From Porphyromonadaceae bacterium UBA7048 (GTDB taxonomy: Bacteria; Bacteroidota; Bacteroidia; Bacteroidales; Muribaculaceae): a stretch of DNA of 22,610 bases. The position numbers were made by a program, and so were the translations under genes. Under the pieces are notes generated by a model. The model was given only the letters and a program-made list of their open reading frames with translations, searched no databases and was not told the origin of the DNA. Of this stretch, positions 1-6,891 are shown in pieces. The stretch is taken from NCBI GenBank assembly GCA_002493945.1, contig DLAL01000087.1, positions 1 to 22,610 on the forward strand, in the 5' to 3' direction. Every line of letters starts with the position of its first letter. Positions within the stretch are counted from its first letter, which is position 1.

Positions 1-33
1 AGTCAGTTGCTCTACCAACTGAGCTACGGAGTC
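1..33 (-). tRNA. 5' half of a tRNA, probably tRNA-Lys (truncated by window edge)
   Basis: On the minus strand the bases fall exactly into a tRNA 5' half: 7-nt acceptor strand GACTCCG, U8-A9, D-stem GCTC/GAGC around the D-loop AGTTGGTA, then A26, anticodon-stem strand ACTGA, C32 and U33. The window ends right after U33, so the anticodon itself is not visible. The D-arm plus anticodon-stem strand (AGAGCAACTGACT) is what I know from Bacteroidales tRNA-Lys, so Lys is inferred from resemblance and not read. Its promoter lies at 80-111. Confidence 0.85.
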
Positions 34-79
34 ATCGTTTTTTTGTTTCTTTGTTGAGGTCTCTCCCTCAATTGCGATG

Positions 80-111
80 CAAAGTTACGACCTTTTTTTG
101 GACTGTCCAAA
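80..111 (-). promoter_or_regulatory. Bacteroidetes sigma-ABfr promoter of the tRNA, with overlapping palindrome
   Basis: Read on the minus strand, TTTG (111-108) is followed after exactly 20 nt by TAACTTTG (87-80), the -33 and -7 elements of the Bacteroidetes primary sigma factor. Transcription should start near position 73, leaving a leader of about 40 nt. That leader begins with a 6-bp hairpin (54-71, TTGAGG/CCTCAA with a 6-nt loop). A 15-bp palindrome TTTGGACTGTCCAAA (97-111) overlaps the -33 element. Upstream lie several A/T tracts (112-117, and T7-C-A7 at 124-138) that could act as an UP-like or bent element. Confidence 0.75.
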
Positions 112-186
112 TTTTTTAGCAACTTTTTTTCAAAAAAATTTCATGGATTTTTGGCTGGTGAGGTTAATGCGCTGATTGAGGTGGAC

Positions 187-231
187 TTATAAAAATAGCG
201 TTCCTGCCGCTGAATCGAGCGACAGGAACGC
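187..231 (-). terminator. Rho-independent terminator of groES-groEL
   Basis: A 14-bp stem (198-211 with 218-231, one G-U pair in the minus-strand RNA) closes a 6-nt loop. In the minus direction it is followed by a U-rich tract (197-187, TATTTTTATAA). It lies about 25 nt beyond the groEL stop codon. The remaining gap to the tRNA promoter holds only AT-rich DNA. Confidence 0.85.
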
Positions 232-255
232 CTTATTATTGCGGATGCTTTGCTA

Positions 256-1881
256 TTACATCATTCCGCCCATTCCGGGAGCTGCGGGAGCAGCGGGTGT
301 GTCTTCTTTTTTCTCTGCGATGACACACTCGGTGGTGAGGAACATGCCTGCAATCGAGGCGGCGTTCTCCAGAGCCACACGGGTCACCTTGGCAGGATCG
401 ATGACGCCGGCCGAGAGAAGATTCTCGTATTCGCCTGTACGGGCGTTGTAGCCGAAGTCGTCCTTGCCATCGCGCACGCGCTGTACGACTACGGCTCCTT
501 CGACGCCTGCGTTGGCGGCAATCTGACGGAGGGGTTCTTCGATGGCGCGTTTCACGATGTCGATACCGGTCTGTTCGTCGTCGTTGGCTCCCTTGAGGCC
601 GGTCAGACGGTCAAGCGAGCGGATATAGGCTACGCCGCCGCCGGGGACGATACCTTCGGCGATGGCTGCGCGAGTGGCGCTGAGGGCGTCGTCCACGCGG
701 TCTTTCTTCTCCTTCATTTCCACTTCGGAGGGTGCGCCTACGTGGAGCACTGCCACGCCGCCTGCGAGCTTGGCCAGACGTTCCTGGAGTTTCTCGCGGT
801 CGTAGTCGCTGGTTGTGGTGGCTATCTGAGCCTTAATCTGAGCTACACGGGCTGCGATGGCGTCCTTGTTGCCGTCGCGGTTGACGATGGTGGTGTTCTC
901 TTTCGATACGGTGATGGTGTTGGCATGGCCGAGGTCCTGCATGGTGGCGTTTGCCAGCTGGAGACCCTTCTCTTCAGAGATGACAGTGCCGCCGGTGAGG
1001 ATGGCGATGTCCTCGAGCATTTCCTTGCGGCGGTCGCCGAATCCGGGAGCCTTCACGGCGCATATCTTCAGTGAGCCGCGGAGACGGTTGACTACGAGGG
1101 CTGCCAGTGCGTCCTGGTCGACGTCCTCGGCGATGATGAGGAGAGGCCGGCCGCTCTGTGCGGTGGCTTCGAGGACGGGCAGGATATCCTTGAGGTTGGA
1201 GATTTTCTTGTCGTGGAGGAGTACGAAGGGACTGTCCATGACGCACTGCATCTTCTCGGTGTCGGTCACGAAGTAGGGCGAGATGTAGCCGCGGTCGAAC
1301 TGCATGCCTTCAACCACTTCTATGGTGGTTTCGGTGCCCTTGGCTTCGTCGACGGTGATGACGCCTTCGCGCTTTACTTTCTGCATGGCTTCGGCGATGA
1401 GTCGGCCGATGGTGTCGTCGTTGTTTGCCGATACGCGTGCCACGTCCTCAATCTTCTTGAAGTCGTCGCCTACTTCCTGCGACTGTGCGCGGATGCCTTC
1501 TACCACGGCGGCTACGGCCTTGTCGATGCCGCGCTTGAGGTCCATGGGGTTGGCACCTGCGGTGACGTTCTTGAGACCTACGCCGATGATGGCCTGTGCG
1601 AGCACGGTAGCGGTGGTTGTGCCGTCGCCTGCGTCGTCGCCGGTCTTGGATGCCACTTCCTTGACGAGCTGGGCGCCCATGTTCTGAAGAGCGTCCTCGA
1701 GTTCAACCTCGCGGGCAACTGTCACGCCGTCCTTGGTGATGTGGGGAGCGCCGAACTGGCGGCCGATGATGACGTTGCGGCCTTTAGGACCGAGGGTTAC
1801 CTTGACAGCGTCGGCGAGGGCGTCGACACCTTTCTTGAGCTCGTCGCGGGCTTCGATATTGAATTTTATTTCTTTTGCCAT
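256..1881 (-). CDS. groL: 60 kDa chaperonin GroEL
   Basis: GroEL forms the double-ring ATP-driven protein-folding chamber in the cytoplasm and works with GroES. The 541-aa product starts MAKEIKFN and carries the group I chaperonin ATP-binding motif GDGTTT (residues 85-90). It has the full equatorial, intermediate and apical regions and ends in the flexible Gly-Met tail (PGMGGMM). Length and both ends are normal for the family. It is the second gene of the groES-groEL operon; the groES stop lies 28 bp upstream of its ATG. A strong terminator follows. Expression should come from the promoter in front of groES. Nothing is truncated. Confidence 0.98.
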   Translation of the reverse strand: MAKEIKFNIEARDELKKGVDALADAVKVTLGPKGRNVIIGRQFGAPHITKDGVTVAREVELEDALQNMGAQLVKEVASKTGDDAGDGTTTATVLAQAIIGVGLKNVTAGANPMDLKRGIDKAVAAVVEGIRAQSQEVGDDFKKIEDVARVSANNDDTIGRLIAEAMQKVKREGVITVDEAKGTETTIEVVEGMQFDRGYISPYFVTDTEKMQCVMDSPFVLLHDKKISNLKDILPVLEATAQSGRPLLIIAEDVDQDALAALVVNRLRGSLKICAVKAPGFGDRRKEMLEDIAILTGGTVISEEKGLQLANATMQDLGHANTITVSKENTTIVNRDGNKDAIAARVAQIKAQIATTTSDYDREKLQERLAKLAGGVAVLHVGAPSEVEMKEKKDRVDDALSATRAAIAEGIVPGGGVAYIRSLDRLTGLKGANDDEQTGIDIVKRAIEEPLRQIAANAGVEGAVVVQRVRDGKDDFGYNARTGEYENLLSAGVIDPAKVTRVALENAASIAGMFLTTECVIAEKKEDTPAAPAAPGMGGMM

Positions 1882-1909
1882 GATTGTATGCGGTATAATG
1901 TTGAAGAGA

Positions 1910-2182
1910 TTATTCGATTACAGCGAGAACTTCGTTCTGACGCATGATGAGTACTTTGTTGCCGTCGAGGTCGATTTCTGTGCCGGCATACTTGCCGTAG
2001 AGCACTTTGTCGCCTTCTTTGAGCACCATGGTTTCGTCCTTGGTGCCGCAACCTACAGCAAGCACGGTGCCGCGGAGCGGTTTCTCTTTTGCTGAATCGG
2101 GGATGATGATGCCGGAAGCGGTGACTTCCTCGGCTGCGGTAGGCTCGATGATTACACGGTCGGCCAGTGGTTTGAGTTTCAT
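1910..2182 (-). CDS. groS: 10 kDa co-chaperonin GroES
   Basis: GroES is the heptameric lid of the GroEL chamber. The 90-aa product begins MKLKPLADRV and contains the mobile-loop region (about residues 16-32, EEVTASGIIIPD) and the conserved GKYAGTEI segment near the C-terminus. Length is normal. It is the first gene of the operon. The ATG lies about 27 nt downstream of the start site predicted from the sigma-54-like promoter at 2220-2235. No strong Shine-Dalgarno is seen, which is usual for Bacteroidetes. Confidence 0.97.
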   Translation of the reverse strand: MKLKPLADRVIIEPTAAEEVTASGIIIPDSAKEKPLRGTVLAVGCGTKDETMVLKEGDKVLYGKYAGTEIDLDGNKVLIMRQNEVLAVIE

Positions 2183-2219
2183 AGCTGGTATATTTTTGAT
2201 TAATTTCTGGTGTCAGTTA

Positions 2220-2235
2220 TGCAAATATCTTGCCA
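2220..2235 (-). promoter_or_regulatory. Candidate sigma-54 (-24/-12) promoter of groES-groEL
   Basis: On the minus strand the sequence TGGCAAGATATTTGCA matches the sigma-54 consensus TGGCACG-N4-TTGCA at 11 of 12 defined positions, with the required GG-N10-GC spacing (GG at 2234-2233, GC at 2222-2221). The predicted start near 2209 leaves a leader of about 27 nt to groES. Within this segment GATATTTG (2229-2222) resembles a -7 box, but no -33 element sits at the right distance. Whether RpoN really reads it is inference. Confidence 0.6.
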
Positions 2236-2246
2236 AACGGGGGCTG

Positions 2247-2264
2247 TGTCAGTCGCGACTGACA
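2247..2264. promoter_or_regulatory. 18-bp perfect palindrome between groES and ABC transporter genes
   Basis: TGTCAGTCGCGACTGACA is a perfect 18-bp inverted repeat with no spacer, so it is better explained as a dimeric protein-binding site than as an RNA hairpin. It sits about 38-55 bp upstream of the predicted groES start and directly next to the -24-like element of the plus strand. A further copy of the half-site TGTCAG occurs at 2211-2216. It is the natural candidate for an activator or heat-shock regulator site. Confidence 0.6.
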
Positions 2265-2267
2265 TTT

Positions 2268-2283
2268 TGGCAATTCACTCGCA
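2268..2283 (+). promoter_or_regulatory. Weaker sigma-54-like element reading towards the ABC transporter genes
   Basis: TGGCAATTCACTCGCA has GG (2269-2270) and GC (2281-2282) separated by exactly 10 nt but departs from the consensus in the downstream half (TCGCA instead of TTGCA). It mirrors the groES element: TTGCCAAA at 2230-2237 and TTTGGCAA at 2266-2273 form an inverted repeat around the central palindrome. The predicted start near 2294 leaves about 83 nt to the ATG at 2377. No well-spaced primary sigma promoter was found in that gap. Confidence 0.35.
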
Positions 2284-2376
2284 GAAACAATCGCGCTACC
2301 CCCTTGGTTCACTTTTTTCGTATTATTATGTAATAAATCGGGCTGTCCTACGTCTAATACTTAAAAACATTATAAT

Positions 2377-3336
2377 ATGGAATACTTACTCACTGCATCG
2401 AACATAGTAAAAGAGTACACCGGCCACCGGGCGCTCGACGATGTGTCCATCGCCGTGCCGCGCGGAAAGGTCTACGGTCTTTTAGGCCCCAATGGCGCCG
2501 GAAAGACCACGCTGATACGTATCATCAACCATATCACCGCGCCTGACAGCGGCGAGGTGATATTCGACGGACACCGTCTCTGCCAGGACGACATCGCGCG
2601 CATCGGCTATCTGCCCGAGGAGCGCGGTCTGTATAAAAAGATGAAGGTGGGCGAGCAGGCCATCTTCTTTGCGCGTCTCAAGGGCCTGTCGCGCCGCGAC
2701 GCCGAGGCCGCCCTGCGTCAGTGGTTCGAGCGGCTTGACATCTCGCAGTGGTGGGATAAAAAGGTGGAGGAACTCTCCAAGGGCATGGCACAGAAGGTAC
2801 AGTTCATCATCACCGTTCTCCATCGTCCCGACCTTCTGATATTCGACGAGCCCTTCTCCGGCTTTGACCCTATCAACGCCGGCATACTCAAGCGCGAGAT
2901 ACTCAAGCTGCGCGACGAAGGTGCCACCGTCATCTTCTCAACCCACAACATGGGCAGCGTCGAGGAGCTCTGCGACGAAATTTCGCTCATCAACCGCTCC
3001 CAGAACATCCTCTCGGGCAAAGTCAGCGACATCCGCGAGCGTTTCGCCGACAACCGCTATGCCCTCGCATACCTCGGCGACCCCGCCGGTCTGGAGGCAG
3101 CCGCAGCGCCGCTGTGCTCGTCGTTCGAGGCCGGAAGCATCAATAACGACGGATTCGCCACAGCCACCGTCACCCTCAAGGCTCCCGACGCACTCCGCCC
3201 CTTCATATCGGCTGTCAACGAAGCCGTCACCATCAATTCATTCCGCCGCCTCATCCCGTCGATGGACGAGATATTCGTATCGGCAGTCGAGGCATCTAAC
3301 CAGGCCCGTGGCCTACAACCCGTTCCCGAAGTATGA
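2377..3336 (+). CDS. ABC transporter ATP-binding protein (NatA/YhaQ type)
   Basis: This is the nucleotide-binding subunit of an ABC-2 type exporter. Visible are Walker A GPNGAGKT (37-44), the signature LSKGM (133-137), Walker B LLIFDEP (153-159) and the switch His190 in FSTHNMG. The region around IGYLPEERGLY (76-86) is typical of the NatA/CcmA-like exporter group. After about residue 210 there is a C-terminal extension of the DUF4162 kind. The 319-aa length is normal. Its last 4 bp overlap the permease gene (ATGA), so the two are coupled. Substrate is unknown; relatives have been linked to Na+ or antibiotic/lipid export, which the sequence cannot decide. It is divergent from groES and may share regulatory DNA with it. 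Confidence 0.9.
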   Translation: MEYLLTASNIVKEYTGHRALDDVSIAVPRGKVYGLLGPNGAGKTTLIRIINHITAPDSGEVIFDGHRLCQDDIARIGYLPEERGLYKKMKVGEQAIFFARLKGLSRRDAEAALRQWFERLDISQWWDKKVEELSKGMAQKVQFIITVLHRPDLLIFDEPFSGFDPINAGILKREILKLRDEGATVIFSTHNMGSVEELCDEISLINRSQNILSGKVSDIRERFADNRYALAYLGDPAGLEAAAAPLCSSFEAGSINNDGFATATVTLKAPDALRPFISAVNEAVTINSFRRLIPSMDEIFVSAVEASNQARGLQPVPEV

Positions 3337-4595
3337 AATCAGCCTTACAGATTATAATATCCCGCGAGTATCTCGAACGCGTCAAGCGCAAGAGCTTCAT
3401 CATCAGTACCCTGCTGGTGCCTTTCTTCATGATACTCATCATGGTGGCGCCGGCGGCCATCATGGTATTCAATACGCCCGAGAGCAAGCATGTGGCCGTC
3501 ATCGACGACTCGGGCCTGGTGGCGCAGCGCCTGCATGACAGCGACGAAATCACTTTCCGCGCCGTCGACCAGCCTCTCGACAGCCTCCGTGCCGACGAGT
3601 CGGCCGACGCCATACTGGTCATCGGAGCCAAGGTTATCGAGAACCCCAACGCCTCCATCACTCTCTACCACCGCGGCGCTCCGGCCATGGTCACTGACCA
3701 GTACATCAACAGCCAGCTCACCGACGCCATCGAGGACATCCGCCTTGAGGCATACGACATATCCAATCTGCGTCAGATTCTTGACGAAGTGAAGGTCGAC
3801 CTCCGCTATCCCACCATCCGCATCGACCAGGACGAGGACACAGCCACATCGTCGATGCTGTCCTACTTCCTCTCGCTGGCCATGGACATGCTGCTGTACT
3901 CCTTCATCCTCATCTACGGACAGATGGTCATGACCAGCATCATCGAGGAGAAGTCGAACCGCGTGCTCGAGATAGTTGTCTCCTCCGTCAAGCCCACATC
4001 CCTGATGCTCGGCAAGATAGTCGGCATCGGCATGGTGGCTGTCACCCAGATACTCATATGGGCCGTGCTCCTCGGAGCCTGCTCGGCATGGCTTGTGCCT
4101 CTGATCGCTTCCATGCCCGGCGAAGGCGCCGACCCCGAACTCATCGGTGCGCTCGGCCAGCTCAGCGATCCCGGATTCATCCTCTCGCTGCTCGGCTACG
4201 CCATCCTTTTCTTCATCGGCGGCTACCTCTTCTACTCGTCGATATTCGCAGCCGTCGGTTCGGCTGTCGACAATATCCAGGACGCCTCGCAGCTGGCCTC
4301 CGTGGCCACGCTGCCTATCATCGTCAGCATCATAGCCTCGATGAGCGTGCTTCAGAATCCCGGCTCGACGCTTGCCTTCTGGCTGTCGGTCATTCCCTTC
4401 ACGTCGCCTTGCGCCATGATGAGCCGCCTGCCCTTCGGAGTCCCCGTCGGCGAAATCCTTCTCTCGCTCGCCGTGCTTTACGCCTCCTTCCTGGGCATGA
4501 TATGGGTATGCGCCAAGATATACCGCGTGGGCATATTCATGTACGGCAAGAAGCCGACATTCACCGAGATTCTCCGCTGGACGCGGTACAAATAA
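3333..4595 (+). CDS. ABC-2 family transporter permease (NatB/YhaP type)
   Basis: This is the membrane subunit partnering the preceding ATPase. The 420-aa protein has one N-terminal membrane segment (about 21-47), a soluble extracytoplasmic domain (about 50-175), then a block of about five hydrophobic segments to the C-terminus. The stretch EEKSNRVLEIVVSSVKP (starting near residue 203), between the second and third membrane segments, is characteristic of ABC-2 permeases of the NatB/COG1668 type. The start codon overlaps the ATPase stop by 4 bp (3333-3336). A terminator hairpin follows at 4616-4644, so this is a two-gene unit. Substrate is not predictable from sequence. Confidence 0.88.
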   Translation: MKSALQIIISREYLERVKRKSFIISTLLVPFFMILIMVAPAAIMVFNTPESKHVAVIDDSGLVAQRLHDSDEITFRAVDQPLDSLRADESADAILVIGAKVIENPNASITLYHRGAPAMVTDQYINSQLTDAIEDIRLEAYDISNLRQILDEVKVDLRYPTIRIDQDEDTATSSMLSYFLSLAMDMLLYSFILIYGQMVMTSIIEEKSNRVLEIVVSSVKPTSLMLGKIVGIGMVAVTQILIWAVLLGACSAWLVPLIASMPGEGADPELIGALGQLSDPGFILSLLGYAILFFIGGYLFYSSIFAAVGSAVDNIQDASQLASVATLPIIVSIIASMSVLQNPGSTLAFWLSVIPFTSPCAMMSRLPFGVPVGEILLSLAVLYASFLGMIWVCAKIYRVGIFMYGKKPTFTEILRWTRYK

Positions 4596-4615
4596 TAGCA
4601 GAATAACTGATGCAG

Positions 4616-4644
4616 AAGAGCCGGGCGCGAGTCCGGCTCTTTGC
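4616..4644 (+). terminator. Terminator after the ABC transporter pair
   Basis: A 9-bp stem AAGAGCCGG/CCGGCTCTT (4616-4624 with 4633-4641) has an 8-nt loop and is followed by a short T-rich stretch. It lies 20 nt after the permease stop. Confidence 0.7.
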
Positions 4645-4657
4645 ATTTATGTCCCGA

Positions 4658-4713
4658 AATCGTGTATTGTCGTGCCGCCATGCTTCATTGTTGGCAAATA
4701 ATGATTAACTTTG
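4658..4713 (+). promoter_or_regulatory. galM promoter with a fructan-operator-like motif
   Basis: TAACTTTG at 4706-4713 is a perfect Bacteroidetes -7 box. No TTTG sits 19-20 nt upstream, so the promoter may need an activator. AATCGTGTATTGTC at 4658-4671 matches 13 of 14 bases of the distal arm of the susC upstream element (12926-12939). An imperfect copy of the opposite arm, ATGCTTCATT, lies at 4680-4689. The motif ends 38 nt before the -7 box. Confidence 0.5.
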
Positions 4714-4750
4714 CAGCACGAGATTTGATACCTATTTATATTTATACATT

Positions 4751-5908
4751 ATGCAATTCAAAAACCTTATCCTGATTGCCACAGCCGCAGCTGCCGCCGT
4801 TTCGTGCCAGCAGGCTGCCAAGGAGAGCTGCTCCACCGATTCCGGCCTGTGCCCCGCCAAGTTCGTTGCCGAGTACCGCAACGACTCCACCGAACTCTTC
4901 ACCCTCCGCAATGCCAACGGCATGGAAGCGTGCATCACCAACTTCGGCGGCCGCGTAGTTTCCCTTATGGTTCCTGACCGCGACGGCAAGATGCACGACG
5001 TGGTTCTCGGATTCGACAGCATTCAGGCATACTTCCCCGAAAACAACAAGAGCGACTTCGGCGCCACTATCGGCCGCTATGCCAACCGCATCAACCAGGG
5101 CCGCTTCGTCCTTGAGGACTCCACCTATCAGCTTCCGCAGAACAACTACGGCCACTGCCTCCACGGCGGCGGCGACATGGGCACCTACGGATGGCAGTAC
5201 CGCACGTTCAAGCCCGTGGCATACACCGACTCGACCCTCACGCTGGCTATCGAATCGGCTGACGGCGACAACGGCTTCCCCGGCACCGTCAACGCCACTG
5301 TGACCTATACTCTCACGCCCGACAACGCCCTGAGCATCGAGTACGCTGCCACCACCGACAAGCCCACCATCATCAACATGACCAACCACTCGTACTTCAA
5401 CCTCTCGGGTGACGGCAATAACAGCATCCTTGACGAGACGCTGATGGTGAACGCTTCGAACTTCACTCCCGTCGACAGCACATTCATGACCTCGGGCGAG
5501 ATTGTCAGCGTTGAAGGCACTCCCTTCGACTTCCGCACCGCCAAGCCCATCGGACAGGATATCGCAGCCGACAACGAGCAGATACACAACGCCAACGGCT
5601 ATGACCACAACTTCGTACTCGACAACAACTGCGACATCAACGTTGTGGCCGCATCGCTCGAGAATCCCGCCAACGGCATCCACATGGACGTCTACACCAA
5701 CGAGCCCGGCATCCAGATTTACACCGGCAACTTCCTCGACGGCACTGTCACCGGCAAGGGCAACATCGCTTATCAGAAGAATGCTGCCGTATGTCTCGAG
5801 ACCCAGCACTATCCCGACAGCCCCAACAAGCCCCAATGGCCTTCGGTAGTCCTCCTCCCCGGCGAGACATACACCAGCCAGTGCATCTATAAGTTCTCCG
5901 TAAAATAA
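4751..5908 (+). CDS. galM: Aldose 1-epimerase (galactose mutarotase), lipoprotein
   Basis: Interconverts alpha and beta anomers of aldohexoses. The 385-aa protein starts with a lipoprotein signal peptide, with lipobox AVSC and the lipidated Cys at residue 19, so it is anchored in the envelope and not cytoplasmic. The GalM beta-sandwich follows from about residue 37. Family catalytic residues are visible: His138 in CLHGG, His213 in TNHSYFNLSG, Asp285 in GYDHN, and Glu350 in LETQHYPDSPN as the likely base. The gene is alone on its strand and convergent with fructokinase, sharing the hairpin at 5940-5977. The upstream motif shared with susC suggests it belongs to the fructan regulon. A periplasmic mutarotase could help take up glucose freed from sucrose-type ends (inference). 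Confidence 0.93.
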   Translation: MQFKNLILIATAAAAAVSCQQAAKESCSTDSGLCPAKFVAEYRNDSTELFTLRNANGMEACITNFGGRVVSLMVPDRDGKMHDVVLGFDSIQAYFPENNKSDFGATIGRYANRINQGRFVLEDSTYQLPQNNYGHCLHGGGDMGTYGWQYRTFKPVAYTDSTLTLAIESADGDNGFPGTVNATVTYTLTPDNALSIEYAATTDKPTIINMTNHSYFNLSGDGNNSILDETLMVNASNFTPVDSTFMTSGEIVSVEGTPFDFRTAKPIGQDIAADNEQIHNANGYDHNFVLDNNCDINVVAASLENPANGIHMDVYTNEPGIQIYTGNFLDGTVTGKGNIAYQKNAAVCLETQHYPDSPNKPQWPSVVLLPGETYTSQCIYKFSVK

Positions 5909-5939
5909 TCATTACCGACCAACGGGTCACTACTGAATA

Positions 5940-5985
5940 ATCGCGCCCTGACCGCTTCATGACAGTCAAGGCGCGATGTCTTTTT
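5940..5985. terminator. Bidirectional terminator between galM and fructokinase
   Basis: ATCGCGCC (5940-5947) pairs with GGCGCGAT (5970-5977), with a further TGAC/GTCA pairing inside. On the plus strand a run of five T follows (5981-5985), so it terminates galM. On the minus strand, beyond the fructokinase stop at 6001, the following tract is only weakly T-rich. Confidence 0.75.
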
Positions 5986-6000
5986 CGTATTTTGCAGGGA

Positions 6001-6879
6001 TTACTCCGTCAGTTCGGGCGGAAGTATGGGCATGGCTCCCTTCTTGGTGCACACGAAGGCGGAGGTGCGTACGGCGTTGGCGTGCGCTTCGGTCACGGAC
6101 TTGCCTTTGAGGATGCCCGAGATGAAGGCTGCCGTGAATGAGTCGCCGGCGCCTACCGTATCGGCGACCTCGACTTTCGGAGTGGGCTGGAACGATACGT
6201 TGCCGGGCGTGAAGACGTAGCTGCCGTTGATACCGCAGGTCAGAATGAGCATCTTCAGGTTGTATTTTCCCAGCAGTATCCAGCACTTGTCCTGAAGGTC
6301 TATGCCGGGGTAGCCGAACATGCGGCTGACGGTGACAAGCTCTTCGTCGTTAATCTTGAGTATGTTGCAGCGGCTCATCGAGTTGCACAGGATTTCCTTG
6401 TTGTAGAATCCCTGACGCAGGTTCACGTCGAAGACCACGAGGGTGTCGTCGGTCTGCGGCATCGCGTCGAGGAAGCGGTTGATGGTGTTGCGCGACACCA
6501 CGTTGCGCTGTGCCAGCGAGCCGAAGCACACTGCCTTGGTCTTTTCGGCAAGCTGCTCGAGGTGCGCCGTGTAGGGGATGTTGTCCCACGCCACGTTTTC
6601 CTTGATTTCATACTGCGGAATACCTGCCTGGTCGATTTCGACCTGCACTGTTCCGGTCGGGTAGGGCACCTCGGCTATGAGCTGGTTGAGACCCTTGGAG
6701 GTGAAGTTCTCTGTGATTTCCTTGCCGAGGGCATCGTCGCCCACGGCGCTCACCACACAGCTCGGGAGTCCGAACTGCGATACGTGATATGCGAAGTTGG
6801 CGGGAGCGCCGCCTATCTTCTTTCCTTCGGGCAGCACGTCCCACAGTGCCTCGCCCATTCCGACTACGAAGTCTTTCAT
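6001..6879 (-). CDS. Fructokinase / PfkB-family carbohydrate kinase
   Basis: Phosphorylates a sugar with ATP in the cytoplasm; from context the substrate is D-fructose, as for BT1757 in the B. thetaiotaomicron fructan locus. The 292-aa ribokinase-fold protein shows the N-terminal substrate signature GGAPANFAYHVSQFG (23-37), DVNLRQ (151-156), and the anion-hole/catalytic motif DTVGAGDSF (240-248), with Asp246 as catalytic base. Length is normal. It is the last gene of the leftward GH32-MFS-kinase operon, 12 bp behind the MFS gene. Sugar specificity rests on context, since PfkB kinases for fructose, ribose and ketogluconate share these motifs. Confidence 0.9.
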   Translation of the reverse strand: MKDFVVGMGEALWDVLPEGKKIGGAPANFAYHVSQFGLPSCVVSAVGDDALGKEITENFTSKGLNQLIAEVPYPTGTVQVEIDQAGIPQYEIKENVAWDNIPYTAHLEQLAEKTKAVCFGSLAQRNVVSRNTINRFLDAMPQTDDTLVVFDVNLRQGFYNKEILCNSMSRCNILKINDEELVTVSRMFGYPGIDLQDKCWILLGKYNLKMLILTCGINGSYVFTPGNVSFQPTPKVEVADTVGAGDSFTAAFISGILKGKSVTEAHANAVRTSAFVCTKKGAMPILPPELTE

Positions 6880-6891
6880 GATTGTACAGTG

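Noticed and set aside
250..1947. Long plus-strand open frames opposite groEL (250-1074 and 1213-1947)
   Set aside because: Antisense shadows of groEL, whose minus-strand frame is unmistakable.
2222..2229. GATATTTG as an ordinary -7 box for groES
   Set aside because: It misses one defined base and has no -33 TTTG at about 20 nt; the same bases fit a sigma-54 -12 region much better. It remains a fallback.
2210..2300. CIRCE (HrcA operator) upstream of groES
   Set aside because: The CIRCE arms TTAGCACTC/GAGTGCTAA with a 9-nt spacer are absent; the palindrome present is different.
3345..4646. 433-codon open frame opposite the ABC permease
   Set aside because: The His/Asp/Gly-rich translation has no signal or domain and mirrors a well-supported permease; it also runs into the terminator hairpin.
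4742..5836. 364-codon minus-strand open frame opposite galM
   Set aside because: Val/Gly-rich shadow translation; galM on the plus strand has all family active-site residues.
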